Shown in pieces: positions 22,320 to 32,479 of a DNA stretch of 64,000 bases. The stretch is taken from NCBI GenBank assembly GCA_963921935.1, contig OY998181.1, positions 141,631,423-141,695,422 of the forward strand, given 5' to 3'. Each line of letters begins with the position of its first letter. Within the stretch, counting starts at the first letter, position 1. Both the position numbers and the translations under genes were made by a program. The notes beneath the pieces are model-generated. The model was not told the DNA's origin. It was given only the letters and a program-made list of their open reading frames with translations, and made no database searches. Origin of the DNA: Galeruca laticollis. Lineage: Eukaryota; Arthropoda; Insecta; Coleoptera; Chrysomelidae.

Positions 22320-23090
22320 ACTGCCAGAACCTCCTCCAGGATTCTATTTTTGCCTTTATGATGGCTGTGTTGTACTCCGTTAGAGAACTGCTATATTTGT
22401 CTCTGTCGCCTGACTTTTTGGCCCGGTTGGAGAGGCACCGAACCTCTTTTCTATTTATTTCTAGGGTTCTCCACCAAGGGGTGCCTCCTATTGTCTCTTC
22501 TATACCTTAGAGGGCTGTTATCGTGATAGGCAGATATGAGAGCGGTTTGGAGTTGATGACTAGCCACTTCAAATTCTGCACTATTTCTGATGAGCCTAAC
22601 AACGTTACCCATATGGGACTGTAGGAATTTGGTATACCCACTTCAGTCTATTCTTTTAGGGTCGCGAAATTGGAGTAGAATTAATTGGCTTCTCCTCATG
22701 TCAAAACGAATGTGTCTATGGTCCGAACATGAGGGCTCGGTTGAAATTCTCCAGTTAACAATGTCCGCACTTTTAAAGAGCGTGGTGATTGTTATGTCTA
22801 GAACTTCACGGCGATTTTTCATTACGAAAGTTGGTTCTGACTTATGTTGTTTACTCGATTATAAAATTATAAAGTTGCTCACCTCGTTTGTTGATGTTGG
22901 AACTGCCCCTGTCCTTGTGGTGGGCGTTAGCGTCACACCCCAACATGAGCTGATTGTTGTTCTTCTTCAAGTAGGCGATCACTTTTTGGCACGGCTACAG
23001 GAGGAGGTTCCTGACCCAGTTCAGGAAGTAAGAGGAGCAGATTACTACATCTTTCTTTCCTGTCTCTACCGGGTCAGATAGATGAACAGC
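22320..23090 (-). pseudogene. Non-LTR retrotransposon endonuclease/linker fragment (R1/LOA-like)
   Basis: Read on minus from 23090: 'DVVICSSYFLNWVRNLL', then 'LMLGCDANAHHKDRGSSNIN' (endonuclease core with Asp and the N-A-H-H box), then near 22690 'CSDHRHIRFDMR' (the terminal S-D-H box). A post-endonuclease linker follows near 22470, readable as 'PWW'-like 'GGTPWWRTLE', down to about 22320. Frameshifts are present and the reverse transcriptase is absent. The layout resembles the longer LINE at 27383-29660; they may be of one family. Confidence 0.75.
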
Positions 23091-24371
23091 AATCACGTCC
23101 TGGGTACAGTACTTTGTTAACAAAAAAATGTAATGTTATTTCTTATAAGTAAGCAATCTCTTGGTTTATCTCTAGTCAATAGCTACTAACTTACCTGATA
23201 GATATATTACAAAGGAAGATGGTTGATTTTATGTGATATAGACATGAGGAGAAAGTCACATACAAATGATTTCAATCTATCATTCACATTTTATGCAATA
23301 TTCTTAGCTCATCCCGTAGATGTAGTCAAGAATATATTAATATCCTGTAGGGAACATCCATAGAATAATTATGGTTATTGGTAGGCAAAACATAAAAATA
23401 CCATAAATTAATTAGTTTAATTATTTTTATTATTAATAGGGACTGAGAAAGATGACATTTATGCCATCTGTCGGGAAAAAACACAAAGTGTTGTAAACAG
23501 TATCAGTTTTACATTATAAGCGTTTATAATTATTTTTTTAAACTATAATATGTGTTGTTTCTTGCTGTATTTACACAAGAATAGGTAGAAGAAACATATA
23601 ACATAGCTTCGGCGAGAATATACCTTGAAAGAGTGAATCAAAGATTTACATTTTTTTAAAGTTCCAGTATCTTTACTTCCTTACATTGATGAAATTGTAT
23701 TTGTAGTATGCAGCTTGATATACATTGCAAAACCAATAATAAAACGGTAATCTTTAAACTATATAAATCAACAAAAAAAACATGATAACAAAGTTAGCAG
23801 ACGCCTGAAACTTTTTTAAACATATCTGTTAACTTTTGCATTGAAATAAATGTTTAGAAAAATTGTAAATTATCAATAACACGAATGAATGCTTTTTATT
23901 GTAAATTTTGTTGTGTATTTTATTTCAATATATAATAATTTCTGTTGTAATGTAACAAAAACACTTATTTTTATATTAAAATTATTTAACAATTATTTTT
24001 ATCACATTTTTGATAATGGTTTGCATGCAAGTAAAAATTAACAGTTTGATTATTATATTAGCTAAGAAAATATTTAATGTTGTTAAAGCATTTTTTTCAT
24101 TACTAACCTGAGAAATTCAATTATAACTAAATCCATGTATGCCATACGCTAAATAAATAAATGAGAAATTCACCCCATTCCCCTAACGAGAAATAATATT
24201 TCACCCTAGGTAAATAAAGATAATAAAAAAACAAATATGTAAATAATGGGAAGTGTCAAATTTTCAACGTATCATGTACTTTCAAAAACCATGGTTTGGC
24301 AGGACCAATAATTTGTTATGCTCATTGAAGCTAATACTAATGTGCTCAGCCATCATTATATTCCCGTTGAA
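23091..24371. other. Long AT-rich stretch without genes
   Basis: No open frame with a recognisable product is seen. Sequence is dominated by A/T homopolymers. A word pair 'aataaatgagaaattcacccc' and 'gagaaataatatttcaccc' near 24150-24205 is a short local repeat. No element ends were found. Confidence 0.45.
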
Positions 24372-24463
24372 TATATACCTCGGTTGAGAAGCCTATTATT
24401 TACCTCGCACATTATGTGTGCTCCGTAAATAATAGCCCACTTCTCAACCTAGGTGTATAATAT
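24372..24463. repeat. Palindromic (foldback) sequence, ~38-bp arms
   Basis: The left arm 'tatacctcggttgagaag' plus 'tattatttac' pairs with the right arm 'gtaaataata' plus 'cttctcaacctaggtgtata'. The spacer of about 22 bases contains 'ctcgcacattatgtgtgctc', itself partly self-complementary. Arms match with a few differences. It may be a tiny foldback element or a hairpin; no target duplication was recognised beyond AT-rich flanks. Confidence 0.7.
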
Positions 24464-25150
24464 ACTATAATGTTGATAAAGTATGAGAATAATTAATTAT
24501 GAACAAATTAGTGACGAAGATTAGTTTCATTTATTTAATTGCATCCACCATTAATATTGCAGTTAAATAATTATTCTAGGTCTGTTGAGTACATAAAAAA
24601 TAACTTTGGTTGAGTAAAATAAAATGTTTGTGGTTTAGGTATTAAATTTCTCAAAAACTTATCAATCTCATTTTTTTTGCATTTTTTAAGTTATTTATAC
24701 ACATTGTTTACATCACAATGTTTTTCTTACTCAACACCAGGGCGCTCTACTTTCGGAAGTGCTGCCTCTATGGTTCGGGCACGATCCCTATTTAAAATAA
24801 TGACAAAATGTGACAGTTTTCTGTTAGTCATTTCACTTAGCTTTTTTACCGCCAGCTCTCTCCTTTGCTTTCACTAGCCATATCTTATAATTACCGATAT
24901 CACGTCGCTCTACAAAATTGCAGGATACTGCATTTTAACAGCATCTAAAAGAATATTTTATTCGTAAACTATAGAATACTCATGTTATACAATGTTTTCA
25001 ATTTAAATAGCATAATGCCTAAATGGCTATAAACACATCACCGATTATGAATGTTTTAAAATATCTTACTATTGTGGCCTCAAAGCTGCCAAAAGAGGTA
25101 GATACTTTTAAACACAACAGATTAATAAAATATAATTTTCAGTTTTTTTA
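24464..25150. other. Unassigned AT-rich spacer
   Basis: A 66-codon frame at 24677-24877 has a GC-richer core near 24740-24790 but no motif I know. Nothing else was recognised up to the TA at 25151. Confidence 0.4.
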
Positions 25151-25152
25151 TA

Positions 25153-26688
25153 CAGGGTGTCTCAAAATTGACGCCCGTCCTTTCAGAATATGAATCGGGG
25201 GACTAAAACGAATTAAAACGTAAGAATAAAAAATTGCGTATGTCCATGGTTACAGAGTTATTGACAAAAAACAAAGATCTAACATACAATGTTTACACTT
25301 TATTAAAAACGAAGTCGGCTAAAAACAAATGAGTAGCATAGGTTGCTGTGGTAATGTTAAATGTTAATTATTAGTTCTGTCAACTTTTGTCATAATAAGT
25401 ATAAGTTTAATTTCATACGGTTATTTGTTTTAAAAATGGAACGTTATTATTCCAATCGAGAATATGTTGATATGTTAAAAGTATTAGGTGCGCATAATGA
25501 TAATGCCAGTGCTGCAGCTAGAGTATATACCGTAAAATTCCCAAATCGACGGCACCCTGATGCAAAAACTATACGACGGGTTGAACAAAGATTACTGGAA
25601 ACAGGTCATTTAAATCCCAGATTAAATAAGGGAGGACGCCATTCTACGCTCAACGTCGTCCAAGAAGAGCAAATTCTTGATTTTGTTGAAGCGGAACCAA
25701 ATACAAGTCTTCGAGTTAGATCGAGATAAACGCATTTCCAAAAAGATACCATTCATAGATTATTAAGAAGGAATGGCTTATATCCATTTAGGCCTCAAAA
25801 AGTTCAAGTTTTACATGAAGGAGATAGGGAGCTTCGGATTAATTTTTGTAGATGGTTATTGGATAACGTAAACAATGATCCACATTTTATAGAAAATATT
25901 ATGTTTACTGATGAGTGTACATTTACCCAGACAGGGATTATAAATACTCATAATTTGCACGAGTGGAGAGATGAAAACCCTTATTTAATACGTAAAAGAT
26001 GTCACCAAAGACGATGGTCAGTAAACATTTGGGCTGGATTATTAAATAATAATGTAATTGGCCCAAATATGTTACCTAACCGACTTAATTCAGCATCGTA
26101 TTTTCATTTTTTAAACGACAATTTACCACTACCATTTCTCGATCAAGTTCCATTAGCAACTAGATTGAATTGTTGGTTCCAACATGATGGTGCTCCTGCA
26201 CATTATGGTAGACACGTGAGAACATTACTAAATCAAACATTCCCCGACTGTGGGAATGGAAGAGGTGGACCCGTACTATGGCCTCCTAGATCTCCAGATC
26301 TAAATCCATTAGATTTTTTCTTCTGGGGATTCATGAAAGAAAAAATTTACTTTGAACCTGTTGAGAGTGCGGAAGATGTAGTAGCTCGTATTCACGCTGC
26401 TGTGACATTTATAGACGAAAACATGCTACAGAGGGTTCGTGATTCAATGATAAATCGTGCAAATATTTGCATTGAAGTAGGAGGCGATTTGTTTGAACAC
26501 CTTTTATAAATTAATTTCTTGTTTTGTAACAAATATTCGTTTTTAATAAAGTGTAAACATTGAATGTTAGATCTTTGTTTTTTGTCAACAACTCTGTAAC
26601 CATGGACATAACGCATTTTTTTTATTCTTACGTTTTAGCCCCCCGATTCATATTCTGAAAGGACGGGCGTCAATTTTGAGACACCCAG
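25153..26688 (+). mobile_element. Second DD41D mariner-type element, ~155-bp inverted repeats, TA duplication
   Basis: The left end CAGGGTGTCTCAAAATTGAC (25153) is matched inversely by ...GTCAATTTTGAGACACCCAG ending at 26688. TA flanks both (25151-25152 and 26689-26690). The arms align to about 25313 and from about 26536, including 'gtaaccatggacat' and 'aacaaagatctaacat'. This element is a different family from the one at 5366-7106 but shares the long-arm design. Confidence 0.93.
25436..26509 (+). pseudogene. DD41D mariner-like transposase with two small frameshifts
   Basis: The ATG at 25436 opens 'MERYYSNREYVDMLKVLG', a helix-turn-helix start. A one-base shift occurs near 25715 and another near 25745, after which 'IHRLLRRNGLYPFRP' is in the frame that runs to 26509. 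Catalytic residues: Asp in 'IMFTDECTF', Asp in 'CWFQHDGAPAHYG' and Asp in 'RSPDLNPLDFFFWG'. I count 41 residues between the last two. The C-terminus is complete ('EVGGDLFEHLL'). All catalytic residues are kept, so this copy is close to an active form. Confidence 0.9.
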
Positions 26689-26831
26689 TATAAGAATTTT
26701 TGATAGCAAAAACTTTTTTTACGACCAAGTGGAAAAAAATGTTTGTTGCAAGATTCCTTCTAATATTGTATACATTGTTTGATTGTTTATGATCTATTAA
26801 AATTATTATTAGAGCATAGTATTGAACTTAC

Positions 26832-27115
26832 CTAAAATGCTCCTTGCCAGGTGAAAATTCTTGAAAGCCCTTTTTTGTTTGTGTCTATCCCAAGAAAATA
26901 GCATACCCACTTCATTTGATATTGCCCTGTACAAGATTTTTCGGGCATACACCTGAATTCCAAAACCTGAAAAAGATTCTCATAAATGAGTGTTATAAAA
27001 GGTTTAATAAAAAACTTACTGTTGAATTATAGTATTTTTCTTGCCCCAGCCAAGTTTCCAAAGCCTCGAGATCCTCTAATGAACGAACTGAAAGTGAATC
27101 TTTTTCATTTCACTT
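26832..27115 (-). pseudogene. Two exons resembling a DUF4806 domain
   Basis: The 5' exon (about 27115-27020) reads 'SVRSLEDLEALETWLGQ' and ends at a GTAAGT donor. After a short intron with a 'ttttcag' acceptor, the next exon (26966-26832) reads 'GFGIQVYARKILYRAISNEV', then 'LFSWDRHKQKRAFKNF', and ends at another GTAAGT donor. The frame is kept across the intron. The pattern 'eL..lE..L......... G......  iL....' then 'FSW.G...K.aF' fits DUF4806, a poorly characterised domain common in insects. Upstream, the frame is lost at a probable one-base slip near 27110. The following exon may have been displaced by the mariner at 25153-26688. Whether this is a host gene or part of a mobile element is open. 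Confidence 0.55.
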
Positions 27116-27382
27116 ATTGAGGCAGCTGTAGCCTGGACTGAACTAGACAGTGAATTAATGTTCTGAATGTTTTAGCATAGTTGCTAAAGTGTGTCGTATT
27201 GACGCTATTTGCACATTTAATTTTGAGGGTTCTCTCAAAACTATCCGTTTGAATTCTAAAAGGTAAATATGTGGTTCAAAATAGGGAAAAACAATGTGAT
27301 TAGTTATGTTGCGCCATTTTGATCCATTCAAACTGATCCCATGAAAAAGAAAACTATTTAAAATCAACATATAAGCATTAAA

Positions 27383-29660
27383 TCAACAGATGATGTTTTT
27401 ATTCATTCCAATCTCATGATTTCTGGAATAGAGTTTACAGGCTGTTTTGGACTCACAAGTTATAGACCTTAGAGCTTTCAAAGCAGCCTGGCTGTCGGAG
27501 GCAATGAATATTCTGGCTGCGTTGAGGCGGTTTTTGAGGCACTCTTGAGCACAGAAGTCTAACGCTAGTATTTCCGCTTGGAATATTGTGGGAGTGTTAC
27601 CTAGGGCTACTGATAACCTAAAATTAGGTCCTGTAGCCCCTATTCCTACTCCTTCGTTTGTTTTTGACCCATCAGTATAAATTGTGAGGACGCCCCTAGT
27701 TATTTCTGAGATTTCGTTCTGTGTTAACTCACGATCGTTAATAATAACATCTAGAGTAACTTTGAAATCTTGTTTAGCAGGCATTATATCCCTAGGCATC
27801 ATCATAGATTGGGTTGATCCAACCCTTAGTATCTCGAGATGTCCTGTCAAATCACCGGGTTTTAGAAATTTAGCTTGTGTTAACCTATAGGCATTCTGAC
27901 AACCGTTATATATGACCAGTAGATCATTTTTGGTTTTAGACCCCAAGTTTTCCCAAAGAGCCTACGACACATCCAAAGAGCCCTTGTTGCTTTTGAGATG
28001 ATGTGTGCGAGGTGTGAGTTCCACGTTAGTTTCCTATCAAGGATGACTCCAAGGTACTTAACCTCTTCCGAAAAAAACAGGGTTGTACCATTCAAGCTTG
28101 GAGTCCGTATACTTAACTTCCTCCTGTTAGTGAATGGAACAAGTGTCGTTTTATTAGGATTGACTGAAAGTCCTTCCTTCGAACACCAGGTAGTTATGAG
28201 GTTCAAGGCACATTGCATGCGATCGGCAATGATGCCGTCGTGCTTACCTCTGACCACTATAACTAAATCGTCGGCATAGCCAAGAGCACGAAATCCTTCT
28301 CTTTTTAGCTTTGTTAGGAGGTCGTCAACCACTAGTGACCACAGTAGAGGTGATATCACTCCTCCTTGAGGACAACCTTTCACCGATTTTATAGTAGTCG
28401 ACTGGTCTCCGAGGTAGGTGCTTATTTTCCTAGAATTTAGCATGGACTGAATCCATTTGTTTATGGAAGGTGGGATACCCTTTGCAGTTGCAGCAGTGCT
28501 AATTGATTCATATGAGGTGTTATCAAAAGCTCCCTCTATATTTACGAATACACATAGCGATACTTCTTTCGCAGCTATTTCCTTTTCTAGGTCTCTTACG
28601 AGACAATGTAAGGTAGATTTGCCAGGTTGGTAGGCAAATAGTTCCTCGTGAAGCGGTGCATTTGATAAATATTCACTTCTCATGTATGTATCGAGTATTT
28701 TTTCCATAATTTTGAGTAAGAAGGAGGTAAGGCTTATAGGTCTATATGACTTTGGTTCCTCTAGAGGAATAAAGGAATAAAGCAGACCCTGACCTCTCTC
28801 CACCCTTTTGGAATGTATCCCAAGATGAGGCTCATCTTGAATATCTTGCATAAGTGGGGAATTAAGATATTGGATCCCTGTTGTAGAAGTGCTGGAAGGA
28901 TGCCATCCTCTCCAGGTGCTTTGTAGGGCTTGAAGCTGTTAATTGCCCATTCAATACTATTCTTGGTGAAGATTTTACCCGCTAGGCTTTTTGCTGATCT
29001 AGAAGTTTTGATGAATGTTTCATTAAGATTTGCCTCTGCGTTATCTTCAATAATTGCAGCACCAGGAAAGTGAGCGTCTAATAAACATCTCATGCTTTCC
29101 TCTATGGTTTCGGCGAACTCTCCGTTTGACTTTTTAAGGAGTCCAATACCGTTAAAGTGGTCCTTAGGGATGACTTTTTGAAAGCGCCTTGCTGGGGCTA
29201 CGTTAGAAATCCCTTCGCAGAATTGCCTCCAAGTTTTCCTCTTTGACCTTCAGAGTTCTTTGTTATATTTAGTTAGAGCCTTTTTGTAGTCTTTCCAGTT
29301 TCCTGTCCTCTTGGCTCTGTTAAATGCTTTGCGTGCTAAGACCTTTAGTTTGCTGAGTTCATTGTTCCACCAAGGCACATCCCTATTGACAGCCTTTGTT
29401 TTGATCGGACAAGATTCCTCGTAGCAATTAATTATCGTGCGATTCAACCATTGAGGGGCCACTTTAAGTTCCTCCACTGTTTCAATCGTATATAATGTGC
29501 CTTCAACATCCGACTTTAATTTGTCCTTATATGAACCCCAGTTCGCTTGTTGAGGTATTCGACAACACTAGGTCTGTCCCCGCGTAGTCCCGACCTCGAA
29601 TTGTATCATCCTGTAATCCGACATCGAAACCTTATCGGAAACATGCCAGTTTTGTATTAA
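27383..29660 (-). pseudogene. RNase H-bearing LINE (LOA/R1/I group), 3' two-thirds of ORF2
   Basis: From 29660 down: the end of the endonuclease, a linker (29477-29250, 'VPWWNNELSKLKVLARKAFN'), the reverse transcriptase N-part (29093-28761, 'FKPYKAPGEDGILPALL'), the reverse transcriptase core (28851-27880), then RNase H (27946-27383). The core holds 'YQPGKSTLHCLVRDLEK', 'GCPQGGVISPLL' and the catalytic 'LGYADDLVIVV'. RNase H shows 'TIYTDGSKTNEGVG', 'FQAEILALDFCAQ' and 'IASDSQAALKAL', i.e. its acidic residues. Frameshifts occur near 28800 and 27890. An RNase H domain after the reverse transcriptase is a mark of the I, LOA and some R1-group lineages. The 3' UTR and target duplication were not found. 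Confidence 0.85.
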
Positions 29661-30105
29661 ATTTACTCAATGAATACATTTTGCTCAAATATTTCATAAG
29701 GTTTGATAGATTAGGGGACATTCCGAGAAATGTGATAGTCACTTGATATGAATATCACTGAAAAGTGTTTAATGTTCTTCACATATTCTTGGTACATAAG
29801 GGAATTGTGTGATTTATGTAACCTTATAAGAATGTTTTGAAAAGTATATTCATATGGGAATATATCATTCACATGAATAGAATATGTTCTTGCTTTAGGT
29901 AATATTCCAAGTATATATTTACGAAGAAGCAGAATATACCTAGAATGATATTGGAATATGACTCCATTTTAGATCCACTAAGAAATGTTCTATGAACGTT
30001 TATAGTCGTTATGTGTTTAGTGGGTAGATAGTTGAATTTGCTCACGCGTTCGATTTGATTATGTATATGTAAATTTGGGACGCTTTGGCTTTATTTTGAT
30101 ACTAT
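29661..30105. other. AT-rich spacer between two LINE fragments
   Basis: No product was recognised. The phrase family 'catatgggaatata', 'cacatgaatagaatatg' and 'ttccaagtatata' gives a loose ~25-base rhythm of 'aatat' and 'attc' words near 29720-29960, but I see no clean period. Confidence 0.4.
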
Positions 30106-30109
30106 AATA

Positions 30110-31607
30110 AATTTTGCTTTACTATTGTTTGGAGATCCTCTAGTGTTTCTGCGATAAGAACCGTGTCATCGACGTATCTCAGATTATTTATTAAGCTATG
30201 TCAGTGAAAGTATACATCATTGTCTTACACCCTCCTTCATTTCTATTTTTTCATTTTTGCGCTCCACTCATACCACTGCTTTCTGATCGTAGTAGATATT
30301 CGATATAATCCTAATGTCTCCTTTATCTAGGTTTTTTTTCTGCCATAAGTCTGATGGGATGATCATATCGCACTTTATCAAATGCCTTATAATCTACGAA
30401 GCACATAATCTTGATTTATATCAAGACATCTTTGTGACATGACGTTCAGAGTGAACAGCGGTTCTCTTGTTTCAAGTCCTTTTCGAAATGCAAATTGCAT
30501 ATCATCGGTATCCATTTCAAGCCTGCTGTGTATTCTAGTGTGTATAATTTTCTGGAATGTTTTCAATACATGGCTCATCAAACTGATTGTACAATAGTCA
30601 GTACATTGTTTGGCATTCACCTTTTTGGGGATAGTTACAAAGGCGGACAAAAGACATTCTTCTGGTAATTTCTCTTGATTTATAGATACTATTGAAACGC
30701 TCCACCATCAGTTTGAGGATCTCTGTGGGTAATTCGTCTGGACTTGGAGCCTTACCATTCCTCATCTTTTTTAGTGCATATATTACTTCTTATTTAGTTA
30801 TTGGGCCCTCATCTCCTTGTATGTTGTTTAAATCTAGTCCTGCCTATCACCTGTAAAGAGTTCATGAACATAGTCTCCAACCTTTCTGGTGTCATGGATT
30901 GTTTGCGTTTTTATGTGCCTGCCAGTTCTTTAACTATTTTATGTATATTAAAAATATCGTGACTTAACTGTAACTGTTTTCTTTCCTCACACTTTTATAA
31001 AAAATTTCTTTCGCTATTCTAATTTTTGTTCTGATTCTTTTTTGTAATTGTTTATATCTTTGTTAATTTTTTTCTTTCAGTAGTCTTCGATTGTCCATGA
31101 AACAGGATTTTATTTGTCATTCATTTTAACTTCTCGTTTTTTCTTTAATTAGAATAGACTTTGTAGGTCTTATCATCACCCTTTTTGTTTTCCCATTTCT
31201 GATCTGGGTTACCCATGTTTTGATATTTTTCTTTTGCGTGGAGTATTTTTAGGTTACTATTGACAGTTCTTGGTAGTTTCGGCTTGATTTCTGAGTGTTT
31301 TGATCTGAATAGACATCAACACCTGGGTAAGCCTTAACAGGTTTTATAGAGTTTCTATATCGCTCGTTTATCAAGATGAAGTCTCTGTTTTTAATTATTC
31401 TTTTATTATTGTCTTGTTATTGTCTTCCATGTATTAAGTCTCTTCTTTGGCAGGTTAAAGAATGTGTTGGATACTATATTATTTTCCTGGCAGAATTGGA
31501 GCAGTTCGCCACCTTGTTCATTTCTTGTACCCAAGTCCATATTCACCTACATGTTTGCCGCTTTTTCCTTTTCCAATTTTGGAGTTAAAATCTCCGAAAA
31601 TATCGTG
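30110..31607 (-). pseudogene. LINE remnant of the craniofacial-development-protein-2-like clade (endonuclease C-part + RT N-part)
   Basis: On minus from about 31600: 'GDFNSKIGKGKSGKHVGEYG', then 'ELLQFCQENNIVSNTFF' and 'LPKRRLNTW', all endonuclease. Next comes 'RYRNSIKPVKAYPG' with the S-D box. Then near 30790-30720 'ALKKMRNGKAPSPDELPTEI' starts the reverse transcriptase, followed by 30650-30387 ('IPKKVNAKQCTDYCTISLMS') and, near 30200, the catalytic 'LRYVDDTVLIAETLEDLQ'. It is broken by frameshifts. The clade is the one whose endonuclease is often mis-annotated as craniofacial development protein 2. Other pieces of this clade lie at 38945-39620 and 44515-45110. Its low-coordinate end follows directly on AT-rich DNA; its high end abuts a Gypsy fragment. 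Confidence 0.8.
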
Positions 31608-31988
31608 TCTTGTGGCTTAATAGTCTTTTACTACAATATTTATCTATTAGTAGATCAATACGTGCTTCATAATCTTTTACTGTACCTACATCATATTTAT
31701 CTTTTGCAAAAATGTCACTGTATCTTTCTATTAACTTATCTATCTCAAATCTTTCTTGGTAGTTCAAATGATTTACAGAAATATAAAAATCTGATCTATT
31801 CATATTCTCATTAAAATTTATAGAATCAATATTCAAAATATTTTCCTTTGAAATATCAAGTTTTTTTTGTCTAATTTTTAAATTTTCATCTTGAATAAGT
31901 TTGAATTCCTTAATCATATCTAATCCAATAAGAAAATCATATTGAATATTATCTCCATCTATTACAAAAACGTTCATTATCTTTTCTA
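31608..31988 (-). pseudogene. Gypsy-type polyprotein fragment, protease end and RT-proximal linker
   Basis: The reading on minus starts at the pogo insertion and gives 'MNVFVIDGDNIQYDFLIGLD', the protease-end box 'ILG.D' of Ty3/Gypsy elements. It continues through 'ELDKLIERYSDIFAKDK'-like sequence (seen as 'DKLIERYSDIFAKDKYDVG') to 'TVKDYEARIDLLIDKYCSKR', which precedes the reverse transcriptase. It breaks off at the LINE boundary near 31607. It is the continuation of the frame seen at 35417-35640; the pogo element lies between them. Confidence 0.82.
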
Positions 31989-32002
31989 TAGGGTCAATCG
32001 GG

Positions 32003-32312
32003 GCTAATGTGATACAAAAATATACACTTTTGACTATATTTCCTAACCATCTACATTATGACATTTAAAAAAAATACTGGGATATGTAATTCGTATTGGT
32101 TAGTCTATATATGGGTGCACAAAAAAATGTAGTTGCAGTACCAATGCTAAAAAAAATAAAAACTGCGTATCATAATAACCCCACCTGGTGGGGCTAATTT
32201 GATACGTTGATGGGGCTGAAGTGATACAGCATTGTATTTCATTGAATATCGTTAATAAAAGTAAGACGAGGCTGAAATGATACAGCTCTGGGGCTAATCT
32301 AATACCAGTAAT
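32003..32312. repeat. Left subterminal repeats of the pogo element (GGGGCTAATNTGATAC-type)
   Basis: Copies of 'ggggctaatntgatac' or close forms occur at about 32000, 32192, 32213 ('ggggctgaagtgatac'), 32268 ('gaggctgaaatgatac') and 32290 ('ggggctaatctaatac'). All are in the same direction, pointing inwards, and extend the terminal inverted repeat motif. They are probable transposase-binding sites; that role is inferred from position and repetition. Confidence 0.85.
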
Positions 32313-32479
32313 TTTTTCAAATTTTTATTTCCAGCCATATTAAAGATACAAGCGTGTCTTGATCATGTTTTTTTTCGCTCAAAAAAACACATTGAGAAAG
32401 AATAACTAAAGCACAGTTTATTGTCGAAAATTAACATTTTTAACATTTCATACATTTTTATCAATTATTCTTGATGAAA

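Noticed and set aside
29720..29980. Possible tandem repeat of 'aatat' and 'attc' words
   Set aside because: No constant period or unit could be defined by eye.
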